The notes under the pieces were generated by a model, which was not told the origin of the DNA, searched no databases, and saw only the letters and a list, made by a program, of their open reading frames with translations. From positions 1 to 7,098 of the forward strand of contig CAIYXE010000251.1 of NCBI GenBank assembly GCA_903930095.1: a DNA stretch of 7,098 bases, written 5' to 3'. The DNA comes from an uncultured Hyphomicrobiales bacterium (lineage in GTDB: Bacteria; Pseudomonadota; Alphaproteobacteria; Rhizobiales; Aestuariivirgaceae). The position numbers and the translations under genes were made by a program. The stretch's first letter is position 1, and each line of letters begins with the position of its first letter. Positions 1-6,227 of the stretch are shown piece by piece.

Positions 1-974
1 AAGTGCTCGCCGGTGGTGGAGACCATGAGCAGGCGGAGGCCGGGCCAGGCCTGTTTCGGATCGAAGGCTTTAAGGATGGCGAGGGGATCGGTGAGGTCGG
101 TGCCGCCCCAGCCGGTGCCGGGCTGGGCGACCTTGAAATAGCGGCCGGGCGTGGAGCGGTGGCCCTTCATCCTGATGCCCGTTTCCGGCACGTCCAGGAA
201 CTTGCCTGCCTGGTGCTCCGACAGGACGCCGGTGATGTGGTCGTCCACCACCACCACCTCGTCCACGAGGCCCATCCATTGCTGCGCGAACATGCCGATG
301 GTGGCCGAGCCGCAGCCGACGCGCATGCGCTCTTCACGGTGGCCGTTTATGACGGGGGCCTTGCCCGCCTCGATGACGATCGTGGCGCCGCCGTCGACGG
401 TGACTTCGAGCGGCTTGCAGTTGGCAAGCGTCAGCAGGCTTTCGCAGGTGATGCGGCCTTCCTTCTTGGAGCCGCCGGTGAGGTGGCGCACGCCGCCGAG
501 GGACAGCATCTGCGAGCCGTATTCGGCGGTCGTCACGTGGCCGATCTGCTCGCCTTCGACGCGCACGGCGGCGCATTCGGCACCGAGGTGCCGGTCGGTG
601 TCGATTTTCACCTTCAGGCCGCAGTAGCTGAAAATGCCCTCGGTGACGACGGTGACCATGTCGACGCCATCAACCTCGGAGGCGACGATGAAGGGGGCGG
701 GCTTGTAGTCAGGGTAGGTGGTGCCCGCGCCGATGGCGGTGACGAAGGTGGAGGGCTCACGCACGATGCGCCCGTCCCAGTCTGGCGCGGAGGGCAGGAA
801 AGGCACGACCTCGCCCTTCGCCGCGACCGTGCGCTCCAGCACCACATGCGGGTCGACGCGGGTGAGGACGCCGCCCTGGTTCGCGTAGCGGTCGCACGCG
901 CCCAGCATGCCCTCCCGGATGTAGCAGAGCACGGGGCAGGCATCGCAGCGGATCTTTCCGGGCGTTTGGTCCAT
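1..974 (-). CDS. hnr: 6-hydroxynicotinate reductase, iron-sulfur protein (N-terminal part, cut by left edge)
   Basis: The gene starts at ATG 974 on the minus strand and stays open for 324 codons to the window edge, so the C-terminus is missing. The protein opens MDQTPGKIRCDACPVLC and shows Cys10-x2-Cys13-x3-Cys17-x9-Cys27, a plausible [4Fe-4S] ligand set. Further on is a Gly-rich segment RVGCGSATIG around residues 218-227 with another Cys (221). I recognise the overall sequence as the family annotated 6-hydroxynicotinate reductase (EC 1.3.7.1). This enzyme uses reduced ferredoxin to convert 6-hydroxynicotinate to 1,4,5,6-tetrahydro-6-oxonicotinate, a dearomatising step of nicotinate breakdown. 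The enzyme is expected in the cytoplasm, as no signal peptide is seen. A weak GGAACA lies just upstream of the start, and no in-frame ATG lies in the 50 bases before it. The divergent ferredoxin--NADP+ reductase supports the call. The substrate could be a related N-heterocycle, since the assignment comes from remembered family resemblance. Confidence 0.8.
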   Translation of the reverse strand, partial: MDQTPGKIRCDACPVLCYIREGMLGACDRYANQGGVLTRVDPHVVLERTVAAKGEVVPFLPSAPDWDGRIVREPSTFVTAIGAGTTYPDYKPAPFIVASEVDGVDMVTVVTEGIFSYCGLKVKIDTDRHLGAECAAVRVEGEQIGHVTTAEYGSQMLSLGGVRHLTGGSKKEGRITCESLLTLANCKPLEVTVDGGATIVIEAGKAPVINGHREERMRVGCGSATIGMFAQQWMGLVDEVVVVDDHITGVLSEHQAGKFLDVPETGIRMKGHRSTPGRYFKVAQPGTGWGGTDLTDPLAILKAFDPKQAWPGLRLLMVSTTGEH

Positions 975-1016
975 CGGTCTTGTTCCAAAGGCGATCTCGC
1001 AGATGCGATGCAGCCA

Positions 1017-1045
1017 TTGACAGGACCGGAATGATTCCATATTTT
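1017..1045 (+). promoter_or_regulatory. Sigma70-type promoter of the ferredoxin reductase/MarR operon
   Basis: A perfect -35 box TTGACA (1017-1022) is followed after exactly 17 bases by TATTTT (1040-1045), a 4/6 match to the -10 consensus. Transcription would start near 1052, giving a leader of about 38 bases before the ATG at 1090, which has GGAG at 1080-1083 as ribosome binding site. The -10 and the predicted start lie in or beside the 22-bp palindrome, so a repressor bound there would block RNA polymerase. The promoter for the opposite gene (start 974) must lie in the same interval, but on that strand I see only weak boxes and do not assign one. Confidence 0.55.
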
Positions 1046-1065
1046 TTGTTTGTACACAAACAAAA
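1044..1065. promoter_or_regulatory. 22-bp perfect inverted repeat, probable MarR-family operator
   Basis: Left arm TTTTGTTTGT (1044-1053), 2-base spacer AC, right arm ACAAACAAAA (1056-1065): ten base pairs match without error. MarR dimers typically bind palindromes of about 16-22 bp, often with a TTGT...ACAA core like the one here, and a MarR gene lies two reading frames downstream (1868-2299). The site sits between two divergent genes and overlaps the rightward -10 and transcription start, the classic position for a repressor that controls both directions and itself. It is the only such palindrome that I see in the window. Binding by this particular regulator is inferred. Confidence 0.7.
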
Positions 1066-1089
1066 TCGCCGACCCCCGCGGAGCCCCCC

Positions 1090-1863
1090 ATGAGTGCGTT
1101 GTTCGAGGAAGAAGTGCTGAGCGTGCACCACTGGACGGACCGGCTGTTCAGCTTCCGGACGACCAGGTCGCCGTCTTTCCGCTACGAGAACGGGCAGTTC
1201 ACGATGATTGGCCTCGCGGTTGAGGGAAAGCCGCTGCTCAGGGCCTACAGCCTGGTCAGCCCCAATTACGCCGACGAACTCGAGTTCCTGTCGATCAAGG
1301 TGCCGGACGGGCCGCTGACCTCGAAGCTCCAGCACATCCAGGTGGGCGACAAGATCCTCGTCGGCCGGAAGCCCACGGGCACGCTGCTGGTCGACAACCT
1401 GCTGCCCGGGCGCAACCTCTACCTGCTCGGCACGGGCACGGGGCTGGCGCCGTTCATGAGCCTCGTCAAGGATCCCGCCGTCTATGAGCGCTTCGCCAGG
1501 GTGGTGCTGGTGCATGGCTGCCGCTTCGCCGCGGAGCTGGCCTATGCGGAGGCAATCGAGCAGACCTTGCCGCAGGACGAGCTGATCGGCGAGGAGGTGC
1601 GGGCCAAGCTGCTCTACTACCCGACCGTGACGCGTGAGGACTTCCGCAACCGCGGGCGCATCACCCATCTTCTCGGCTCCGGCCGGATTGCCGCGGACCT
1701 CGGCCTGCCGCCGCTCGATGCCGCTGAGGACCGCGTGATGATCTGCGGCAGCCCGGCCTTCCTCTCGGATATCACGGCGCTGCTCAAGGGCCTGTCCTTC
1801 AGCGAGGGCAACAGCAGCGAGCCCGGCAGCTACGTGATCGAGAAGGCCTTCGTTGAGCGCTGA
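1090..1863 (+). CDS. fpr: Ferredoxin--NADP+ reductase (bacterial type)
   Basis: A 257-residue flavoprotein that moves electrons between NADPH and ferredoxin or flavodoxin in the cytoplasm. The FAD domain carries RAYSLVSP at residues 51-58, the flavin-binding signature. The NADP domain carries GTGTGLAPF at 114-122 and MICGSP at 217-222. The C-terminus, ending EKAFVER, matches the tail of the Azotobacter-like bacterial subclass, and the length is the usual one for that group. The start at ATG 1090 has GGAG six bases upstream. The gene is transcribed away from the ferredoxin-dependent 6-hydroxynicotinate reductase and is followed after 4 bases by the MarR gene. I infer that it is a dedicated copy feeding reduced ferredoxin to that reductase rather than the general housekeeping enzyme. 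No ferredoxin gene is present in the window, so the carrier must be encoded elsewhere. Confidence 0.92.
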   Translation: MSALFEEEVLSVHHWTDRLFSFRTTRSPSFRYENGQFTMIGLAVEGKPLLRAYSLVSPNYADELEFLSIKVPDGPLTSKLQHIQVGDKILVGRKPTGTLLVDNLLPGRNLYLLGTGTGLAPFMSLVKDPAVYERFARVVLVHGCRFAAELAYAEAIEQTLPQDELIGEEVRAKLLYYPTVTREDFRNRGRITHLLGSGRIAADLGLPPLDAAEDRVMICGSPAFLSDITALLKGLSFSEGNSSEPGSYVIEKAFVER

Positions 1864-1867
1864 GGCC

Positions 1868-2299
1868 ATGGACCCCGACAGCGTGCTCCGCGGCTACCGG
1901 CTCGAGGACCAGGTGGGCTTCTACCTGCGCCGCGCCGGGCAGCGCCATGCGGCGATCTTCGCCGGGCAAATGGGTGGCGACCTGACGCCCACCCAGTGGG
2001 CGGCGCTCGTCAAGCTCGCCGAGATGCAGTCCGTGTCGCAGAACCTGCTCGGGCGCGAGACGGCGATGGATGCCGCGACCATCAAGGGCGTCGTCGACCG
2101 ACTCGGCAGGCGCGGGCTGGTCGCCACGGCGCCCGACCCTGACGACGGGCGGCGCATGCTGGTCTCGATCACGCCGGAGGGGCTGGCGGCGGTGGGGCGC
2201 GGCGTCACAGCCGCCCATGCCATCACCGCTGAGACGCTCGAGCCGCTCGACCCGGGCGAGCAGCGCAACCTTCTGGACCTGCTCCGCCGCATCGCCTGA
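1868..2299 (+). CDS. MarR-family transcriptional regulator, NicR-like
   Basis: A 143-residue winged-helix regulator. An N-terminal dimerisation helix (DQVGFYLRRAGQRHAAIF, residues 14-31) leads into the helix-turn-helix, with recognition helix around 65-79 (DAATIKGVVDRL) and the wing at about 85-101, including the family's DGRR at 93-96. The DQVGF...QRH...IF and LTPTQWAAL pattern resembles NicR/BpsR regulators of nicotinate catabolism, which in Pseudomonas and Bordetella respond to 6-hydroxynicotinate. That subfamily placement is from memory and fits the neighbouring 6-hydroxynicotinate reductase. The ATG lies 4 bases after the reductase stop, indicating translational coupling, but its GAGG (1862-1865) is very close. 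A TTG at 1853, overlapping the upstream gene and with AGAAGG six bases before it, would add five residues and is a real alternative start. Likely ligand: 6-hydroxynicotinate. Likely target: the palindrome at 1044-1065. Confidence 0.88.
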   Translation: MDPDSVLRGYRLEDQVGFYLRRAGQRHAAIFAGQMGGDLTPTQWAALVKLAEMQSVSQNLLGRETAMDAATIKGVVDRLGRRGLVATAPDPDDGRRMLVSITPEGLAAVGRGVTAAHAITAETLEPLDPGEQRNLLDLLRRIA

Positions 2300-2382
2300 G
2301 GGACCTATCCCAGCCCGCTGGTTTTGCTATGATGATCTTCAGGCCTTCCAGAGAGAGGCCCTGCAAAACCCAGGAGCAAGAC
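2300..2382 (+). promoter_or_regulatory. Short intergenic leader before the transporter genes, possible weak promoter
   Basis: This 83-base gap is the widest on the plus strand. It holds TATGAT (2328-2333), a good -10-like hexamer, but nothing convincing at the -35 position. The clear signal is the ribosome binding site AGGAG (2372-2376), six bases before ATG 2383, which fixes the binding-protein start. No copy of the 1044-1065 palindrome is present. The transporter may therefore be read through from the upstream operon, or have its own modest promoter here. Confidence 0.3.
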
Positions 2383-3687
2383 ATGTCCGACCCCAAGCTT
2401 ATCGTACCCGCCAGGAAACGCATCACCCGCAGATCCGCCCTGAAACTTGCGGGCGCGGGGGCCGCGGCCTCGATCATGGGTCCCGGTTTCGTACGCTATG
2501 CGCAGGCGCAGTCTTCCGAGCCGATCCGCATCGGCTTCCAGGTGCACCGCACCGGCATCGGCGCGGCCTACGGCCGCTGGTATGAGCGCACCACAACCGC
2601 CGCCGTCAAGCTCATCAACGAGCAGGGCGGAATCAACGGCAGGCCCGTCGAGATCATCGCCGAGGACGACGCGACCGACCCCGGCCGCGGCGCCGAGGTG
2701 GTCGAGAAATTCGCCACCCAGCACAAGTGCGACGTGGCCTTCGGCACGCTGTTCAGCCATGTCGTGATGGGCTCGGCCCCGCGCGCAGGCGAACTGAAGC
2801 TGCCCTATTACGTGGTGTCCGAGGGCCATCACGTGGCCTCGGGCGCGCTCAACCGCTATACCTTCCAGCCGGGCATCACCGACGTGAAGTCACAGGTCAT
2901 CGCCATGGCGCCGTGGATCGCCAAGAACGTGGGCAAGAAGGTCACCATGATCTTCCCGGACTTCGCCTTCGGCCATGACCACCGCGACTTTTTCTCCGCC
3001 GCGATCAAGGCGCAGGGCGGGGAGGTGAACGCGCTGATCCCCATTCCGCCGACCGAGTCCTCCTTCACGCGCTATTTCCCGCAGATCCCGATGGACACCG
3101 AGGTGATCTACCACGTCATGGTGGGACCCGCGGTGCTGACCTTCGTGAAGGAGCTGGGCGAGCATTTCGGCTCGCAGCACCCCGCGCTGTTCGGCTTCAT
3201 CGACAGCCTCGAAGCCGTCGACCTCAAGAGCCCGGGCCTCGAGTTCCTCGAGGGATCCTATCTGTGGGAGGCCTTCCCGCGCAACGCCGGCGCCAGCCCC
3301 GCCGCGCATGACACCTTCTTCCGTGAGAAGGTGGGCGTGGACCAATTCGGCGCCAGCGTCTCCGACGCTGCCGACATCTCGACCTATTCGCACATGTTCG
3401 GCTGCTGGGAGACGCTCTACATCCTGAAGCAGGCGATGGAGGCGGCGGGCTACCAGGGCCCGGCCGACAAGGCCAAGCTCATCGAGGCGACCGAGGCCAT
3501 CACCGCCATCGCCGAGGGCAACGAGCACCCGCAGGGCAACAAGATCTTCAACGCCAAGATCCACCAGTCCTTCGGGCACCAGAACATCACGCAGGTGAAG
3601 AACGGCGTGAGCGAACTGGTCTACCGCACCACCATCGAGGAAGGCCTCTACGAGCCGGCGGCCGACTACACCAAGATGGCGCTGTAA
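2383..3687 (+). CDS. ABC transporter substrate-binding protein, Leu/Ile/Val-binding family, with Tat-type signal
   Basis: A 434-residue periplasmic binding protein of the Peripla_BP_6 type. The N-terminus has a basic stretch with twin arginine (T15-R16-R17-S-A-L-K), a hydrophobic segment and AQA at 40-42 as a likely signal-peptidase site, so export by the Tat route is probable. The mature protein begins with the family's first strand (IRIGFQVHRTG) and continues with NEQGGINGRPVEII, typical of the LIV-binding fold. The ligand-facing segments read GTLFSHVVMGSAP (121-133) and VSEGHHV (145-151). They differ from the Ser/Thr-rich loops that hold the amino-acid backbone in true leucine-binding proteins. 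The ligand is therefore unlikely to be a simple branched-chain amino acid. Context suggests a pyridine carboxylate, but this is inference. ATG 2383 is chosen over upstream in-frame ATGs because of its AGGAG and because the signal peptide then begins correctly. Confidence 0.9.
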   Translation: MSDPKLIVPARKRITRRSALKLAGAGAAASIMGPGFVRYAQAQSSEPIRIGFQVHRTGIGAAYGRWYERTTTAAVKLINEQGGINGRPVEIIAEDDATDPGRGAEVVEKFATQHKCDVAFGTLFSHVVMGSAPRAGELKLPYYVVSEGHHVASGALNRYTFQPGITDVKSQVIAMAPWIAKNVGKKVTMIFPDFAFGHDHRDFFSAAIKAQGGEVNALIPIPPTESSFTRYFPQIPMDTEVIYHVMVGPAVLTFVKELGEHFGSQHPALFGFIDSLEAVDLKSPGLEFLEGSYLWEAFPRNAGASPAAHDTFFREKVGVDQFGASVSDAADISTYSHMFGCWETLYILKQAMEAAGYQGPADKAKLIEATEAITAIAEGNEHPQGNKIFNAKIHQSFGHQNITQVKNGVSELVYRTTIEEGLYEPAADYTKMAL

Positions 3688-3697
3688 GCGAAGCGCC

Positions 3698-4579
3698 TTG
3701 GCGTTCTGGCCCCACCTTCTGCTCGCCGTGCTCGAGGGTACGGTGGCCGCCGCCGTGCTGGCGCTGTCAGCGCTGGGGCTGTCGCTGGTGTTCGGCGTGA
3801 TGCGCGTCGTCAACGTCGCGCATGGCGAGTTCTTCATGGTGGGGGCCATGCTGGCGTGGTGGACGGCGAAGATGATGCCGGGCGGCCCGCTGGCCGGCTT
3901 CATCGCCGCGCTGGTGGCCGCACCAATCGCCGTAGGCTTTCTCGCCTTCCTGACCGAGCGCCTGCTGCTGCGGCGGATCAACTACGATCCGGAAGCCACC
4001 ATCGTGGCGACCATCGGGTTGCTCTTCGTGCTGCAGCAGCTGGCGCTCTCCGTCTTCGGTGCCGACGCCAAGCCGGTGGCCGCGCCCTTCACCTACCGCA
4101 TCGCCTTCCCGTGGTTCGGCTTCTCCGGCTACAAGATCTTCGTGGTGGCAGCCTCGCTCATGCTGCTGCTTGGCGTGTGGTGGGTGCTGGCGCGCACCCG
4201 CATCGGCCTTATCATGCGCGTCACCCAGTTCGACCGCGAGACGGCCACGGCCTTCGGCATCCCCGTCAACACCGTTTATGCGGCGGTGTTCGTGGCGGGT
4301 GCGGCGCTGGTGGCCGTTGCTGCCGTGCTGATCGTGCCGATCCAGCAGGCCCATTACCTGATGGGCCTCGACCCGCTGCTGATGAGCTTCATCGTGGTCA
4401 TCATCGGCGGCCTGGGCTCGATCAAGGGCAGCGTCGTGGCGGCCCTCATCATTGGCATGGCGGACGGCATCATCTCGATGTTCTTCTCGCCAACCCTTGC
4501 CGCGATCATCGCCACGCTTGCTGTGGCGATCGTGCTCGTGGTGCGGCCGCAGGGCCTCTATGGAGTGCCGGCGCGATGA
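3698..4579 (+). CDS. livH: Branched-chain amino acid-type ABC transporter permease LivH
   Basis: A 293-residue, strongly hydrophobic inner-membrane protein, one of the two permeases of the importer. The first long helix leads into FGVMRVVNVAHGEFF (residues 32-46), the hallmark of LivH proteins. The cytoplasmic coupling loop MRVTQFDRETA (173-183) is where the ATPases dock. Further conserved text is GLDPLLMSFIVVIIGGLGSIKGS, and the tail ends in the usual VVRPQGLYG form. Length is normal. The start is TTG at 3698, ten bases after the binding-protein stop, with only a weak AGCGAAG before it. GTG 3728 is a possible alternative but would trim the first helix. The 3' end overlaps the next gene by four bases (ATGA). 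The symbol denotes the family, not proof of leucine transport. Confidence 0.93.
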   Translation: MAFWPHLLLAVLEGTVAAAVLALSALGLSLVFGVMRVVNVAHGEFFMVGAMLAWWTAKMMPGGPLAGFIAALVAAPIAVGFLAFLTERLLLRRINYDPEATIVATIGLLFVLQQLALSVFGADAKPVAAPFTYRIAFPWFGFSGYKIFVVAASLMLLLGVWWVLARTRIGLIMRVTQFDRETATAFGIPVNTVYAAVFVAGAALVAVAAVLIVPIQQAHYLMGLDPLLMSFIVVIIGGLGSIKGSVVAALIIGMADGIISMFFSPTLAAIIATLAVAIVLVVRPQGLYGVPAR

Positions 4580-5526
4580 GCGGGAAGGCCGTGCTGCTGC
4601 ATGCCGGGGTGATCGCGGCGCTGTTCCTGCTGCAGTTCACGGCGAGCGACTATGTGGTGCTGATGCTGACCCGCATCATGGTGCTGTCGATTTACGCGGT
4701 GGGCTACAATATCCTGTTCGGCTATGCGGGACTGCTCAGCCTCGGCCATGCGATGTTCTTCGCGGCCGGGCTTTATGCGGCAGCGCTTGGCGTCACCAGG
4801 CTGGGGCTTGGCGTGCCGGAGGCCTTCGCGGTGGCGATCCTCACCGGCATTGCCGTTTCCTTCCTCATCGGCCTCGTCGCCCTGCGGGCGAGCGGCGTTG
4901 CCTTCATGATCGTGACGCTGATGTTCGCGCAGGCCGCCTTCCTGACCGTGCTCTATTTCGGGGAGTATACGCGCGGCGACGAGGGCATCGTCATTCCCGA
5001 CACGCTGCGCGCCTTCAGCTTCATGGGCTTCGAGGCGGACCTCACCAACCCGGTGCTGCGCTACAATCTGGCGTTGGCCTTCCTGGCCGCGGCAATCGCC
5101 CTGTGCCTTGCCGTGGTGCGCTCGCGCATCGGGCATGTGCTGGTGGCGATCCGCGAGAACGAAAGCCGCACCGCCATGCTGGGCTATGACGTGGCCCGCT
5201 ACAAGCTTATCGCCTTCGTGCTGTCGGGGTCCTTTGCGGCCTTCGCCGGGGCCTGCTATGCGCTGATGTTCGCCTATGCGGGCTCATCGCTTGCCTCGAT
5301 CCAGTATTCCATCCATCCGCTGCTGTGGACGCTGCTCGGCGGCGCAGCGACGGTGCTGGGGCCGGTGCTCGGCACCGCCTTGATGTTCTTCCTCGTCGAC
5401 TTCGCCAGTGGCTTCACCACGGCGAGCCTGCTGTTTGTGGGCGTGGCGCTGATCCTTCTCGTCCTGTTCTTTCCGAAGGGCATTCTCGGCACCCTTCGCC
5501 AGCGCGTGATGCCATGGCTGCCCTAG
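4576..5526 (+). CDS. livM: Branched-chain amino acid-type ABC transporter permease LivM
   Basis: The second permease, 316 residues with many membrane segments. The family signature GYNILFGYAGLLSLGHAMFF spans residues 43-62, and the coupling loop AIRENESRTAMLGYD begins at residue 191. The C-terminal part contains TLLGGAATVLGPVLGTAL, as in other LivM proteins, and ends in LFFPKGILGTLRQR. The start ATG 4576 overlaps the LivH stop (ATGA), so the two permeases are translationally coupled, as expected for subunits made in equal amounts. A longer open frame extends upstream to 3856, but that part is a shadow of livH: it is rich in Arg and His and lacks membrane character. LivM pairs with LivH to form the channel. 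Length is at the short end of the family range but nothing appears missing. Confidence 0.93.
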   Translation: MSGKAVLLHAGVIAALFLLQFTASDYVVLMLTRIMVLSIYAVGYNILFGYAGLLSLGHAMFFAAGLYAAALGVTRLGLGVPEAFAVAILTGIAVSFLIGLVALRASGVAFMIVTLMFAQAAFLTVLYFGEYTRGDEGIVIPDTLRAFSFMGFEADLTNPVLRYNLALAFLAAAIALCLAVVRSRIGHVLVAIRENESRTAMLGYDVARYKLIAFVLSGSFAAFAGACYALMFAYAGSSLASIQYSIHPLLWTLLGGAATVLGPVLGTALMFFLVDFASGFTTASLLFVGVALILLVLFFPKGILGTLRQRVMPWLP

Positions 5527-6227
5527 ACGCCGCACCCCCGCTGCTTGAAACCACCGGCCTGACGCGCAGCTTCGGCGGTTTGACGGCGGTGAGGGACGTG
5601 GACTTCCGGCTGGAGAAGGGCGAGGTGCGCGCCGTGATCGGCCCCAACGGCGCGGGCAAGACCACCTTCGTGAGCCTCATTTCCGGCCGCATCGCGCCCA
5701 GCGCCGGGCGCGTGCTGTTCGAGGGCGAGGACGTGACCGCCCTTCCCGCCTTCCGGCGGGTGCGGCGCGGCATCGCCTACACCTTCCAGATCACCAGCAT
5801 CTACGCCAATCTCTCGGCGGAGGAGAACGTGGCGCTGGCGGCGCACCAGCCGGGCCGCGGCGGCAGCATCGCCCATCTCGAGCGCGTCGGCCTTGCCGGG
5901 CGCGCCGGGCAGATCGCGGGGACCTTGTCATACGGCCACCAGCGGCTGCTGGAGGTGGCGATGGGGCTGGCGCTGCAGCCGAAGCTGCTGATCCTCGACG
6001 AGCCGACGCAGGGGCTTTCGGACGCCGAGATCGAGGGCTTCATCGGCCTCGTGCGCGATGTGGCCAGGGATGCGACGGTGCTGCTGATCGAGCACAACAT
6101 GCCCGTCGTCATGGCGCTTGCGCACCGCATCACCGTGCTTGACCGCGGCAGCATCCTTGCCGAGGGAAGCCCGGCGGAGATCCGCGCCAATCCGGCGGTG
6201 CAGAGCGCCTATCTGGGGAGCGGGTGA
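5514..6227 (+). CDS. livG: ABC transporter ATP-binding protein LivG
   Basis: A 237-residue ATPase that energises the importer from the cytoplasmic face. Walker A is GPNGAGKTT (43-51), the Q-loop is at TFQ (90-92), the signature is LSYGHQR (138-144), Walker B is LLILDEP (158-164), and the switch histidine is H194 in IEHNM. All catalytic residues are present. The start ATG 5514 lies 13 bases inside the end of livM. The longer open frame from 5325 is a livM shadow. The helical subdomain between the Q-loop and the signature is short (about 45 residues). LivG proteins commonly carry an extra stretch there, so this copy is roughly 20 residues shorter than typical. It still reads cleanly, with no frameshift. 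The DEPTQGLS variant after Walker B differs from the DEPAAGLN of classic LivG, consistent with a transporter for another substrate. Confidence 0.92.
   Translation: MAALDAAPPLLETTGLTRSFGGLTAVRDVDFRLEKGEVRAVIGPNGAGKTTFVSLISGRIAPSAGRVLFEGEDVTALPAFRRVRRGIAYTFQITSIYANLSAEENVALAAHQPGRGGSIAHLERVGLAGRAGQIAGTLSYGHQRLLEVAMGLALQPKLLILDEPTQGLSDAEIEGFIGLVRDVARDATVLLIEHNMPVVMALAHRITVLDRGSILAEGSPAEIRANPAVQSAYLGSG

Noticed and set aside
3..1034. Plus-strand open frame of 343 codons opposite the 6-hydroxynicotinate reductase gene
   Set aside because: The translation is rich in Ala, Gly, His and Asp with no recognisable motif, which is the usual mirror image of a GC-rich gene. The minus-strand frame has the cysteine motif and family resemblance.
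757..1869. Minus-strand open frame of 370 codons crossing the promoter region and the ferredoxin reductase gene
   Set aside because: It runs antisense to a well-supported reductase and through the promoter region, and its composition is typical of a shadow frame.
2310..2325. Short hairpin CCAG-CCCG-CTGG followed by TTTT after the MarR stop, a possible terminator
   Set aside because: The stem has only four base pairs and the T run is four long, which is too weak to call an intrinsic terminator, although it could cause some attenuation.
2342..2360. GGCCT/AGGCC hairpin in the leader of the binding-protein gene
   Set aside because: Five pairs around a nine-base loop are expected by chance in such GC-rich DNA, and no riboswitch-like structure is evident around it.
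3856..4575. Upstream extension of the livM frame through livH
   Set aside because: The extension is Arg/His-rich and non-hydrophobic, whereas livH in the other frame has clear permease motifs. LivM starts at the coupled ATG 4576.
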